12,500 bases of DNA from Symbiodinium natans (lineage: Eukaryota; Sar; Dinophyceae; Suessiales; Symbiodiniaceae). The stretch is taken from assembly GCA_905221605.1 (NCBI GenBank), contig CAJNDS010002675.1:182501-195000 (forward strand), written 5' to 3'. Shown piece by piece: positions 12,413 to 12,500 of the stretch. A program made the position numbers and the translations under genes. Every line of letters begins with the position of its first letter. Position 1 is the first letter of the stretch. The notes under the pieces are model-generated. The model did not search any database. It saw only the letters and a program-made list of their open reading frames with translations, and was not told the origin of the DNA.

Positions 12413-12500
12413 AAAAGCACCAGAAACAAGGGAAAGCCCAGCTACGCGGACCCCAGCGAGAGCAGCGTGGGATGCTTTTGTGCAAGCTTCGGAGAGGCTT
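12413..12500 (+). CDS. exon interrupted by a telomere-repeat insertion, part 2
   Basis: This begins with the second copy of the 20-bp repeat and continues open in all three plus frames to the window end. In the phase-0 frame it reads GKPSYADPSESSVGCFCASF; the alternative frame reads TPARAAWDAFVQASERL. The right end lies outside the window. The frame cannot be fixed from this sequence alone. Confidence 0.38.

Noticed and set aside
1-12500. tRNA, rRNA or known transposase genes
   Set aside because: I looked for conserved stem-loop and motif patterns by eye and saw none; a covariance-model search could still find small RNAs.

Overview
The window looks like nuclear DNA of a eukaryotic alga with Arabidopsis-type telomere repeats (TTTAGGG). 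I see no bacterial operon logic, no rRNA or tRNA, and no long intact gene. Coding-like material comes as short open segments of about 70-140 bp with AG/GT-type borders, separated by kilobase-scale non-coding DNA rich in telomere-like arrays, G or C homopolymers of 10-22 bp and microsatellites. An alveolate alga (dinoflagellate or chromerid) is my best guess from the TTTAGGG repeats, the exon-poor layout and the poly-G runs. Other TTTAGGG lineages cannot be excluded.

Layout. (1) 1-3300: a probable multi-exon plus-strand gene fragment with exons at 1-129, 1945-2043 and 3165-3277. Its exons are GC-rich at third codon positions and its introns begin with TTTAGGG and/or end with CCCTAAA. A separate 166-codon open frame lies at 2490-2990. 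(2) 3300-5000: low-complexity DNA, a CCCCAAA array, then about 750 bp of eroded telomere-like sequence that sharpens into a pure CCCTAAA array. (3) 5006-5105: a 100-bp exon-like segment between CCCTAAA and TTTAGGG arrays, followed by a second small exon with a consensus donor at 5388. (4) 5600-6550: poly-G, poly-C and A-rich filler. (5) 6609-6683: the one recognisable protein segment, the N-terminus of an FSH-type serine hydrolase (MRKVLALHGGGSN), followed by a GTGAGT donor. A probable downstream exon lies at 8066-8151. (6) 7366-8062: an 8-mer TTTTAGGG-type array and a patchwork CCCTGAA/CCCTCAA/CCCTAAA array. (7) 8330-10360: several strand-ambiguous or small open segments. (8) 10398-12500: further exon-like segments at 10398-10493, 11912-12048 and 12293-12500. 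The last is split by a TTTAGGG array flanked by a perfect 20-bp direct repeat.

Main pattern. Five segments of 86-137 bp, each open in at least one frame, are bracketed by CCCTAAA on the left and TTTAGGG on the right. The arrays start or stop within a few bases (up to about 15) of plausible splice borders. This is what one expects either if introns carry inverted telomere-like ends, or if small telomere-capped fragments were incorporated into a chromosome. Together with the 20-bp duplication around the array near 12.4 kb, it suggests that telomere-repeat arrays are inserted sequences here, possibly acting as introns. The array orientation is symmetric and gives no strand, so gene direction rests on reading frames and on the FSH exon. 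All exon calls are hand-made from one sequence and need transcript support.
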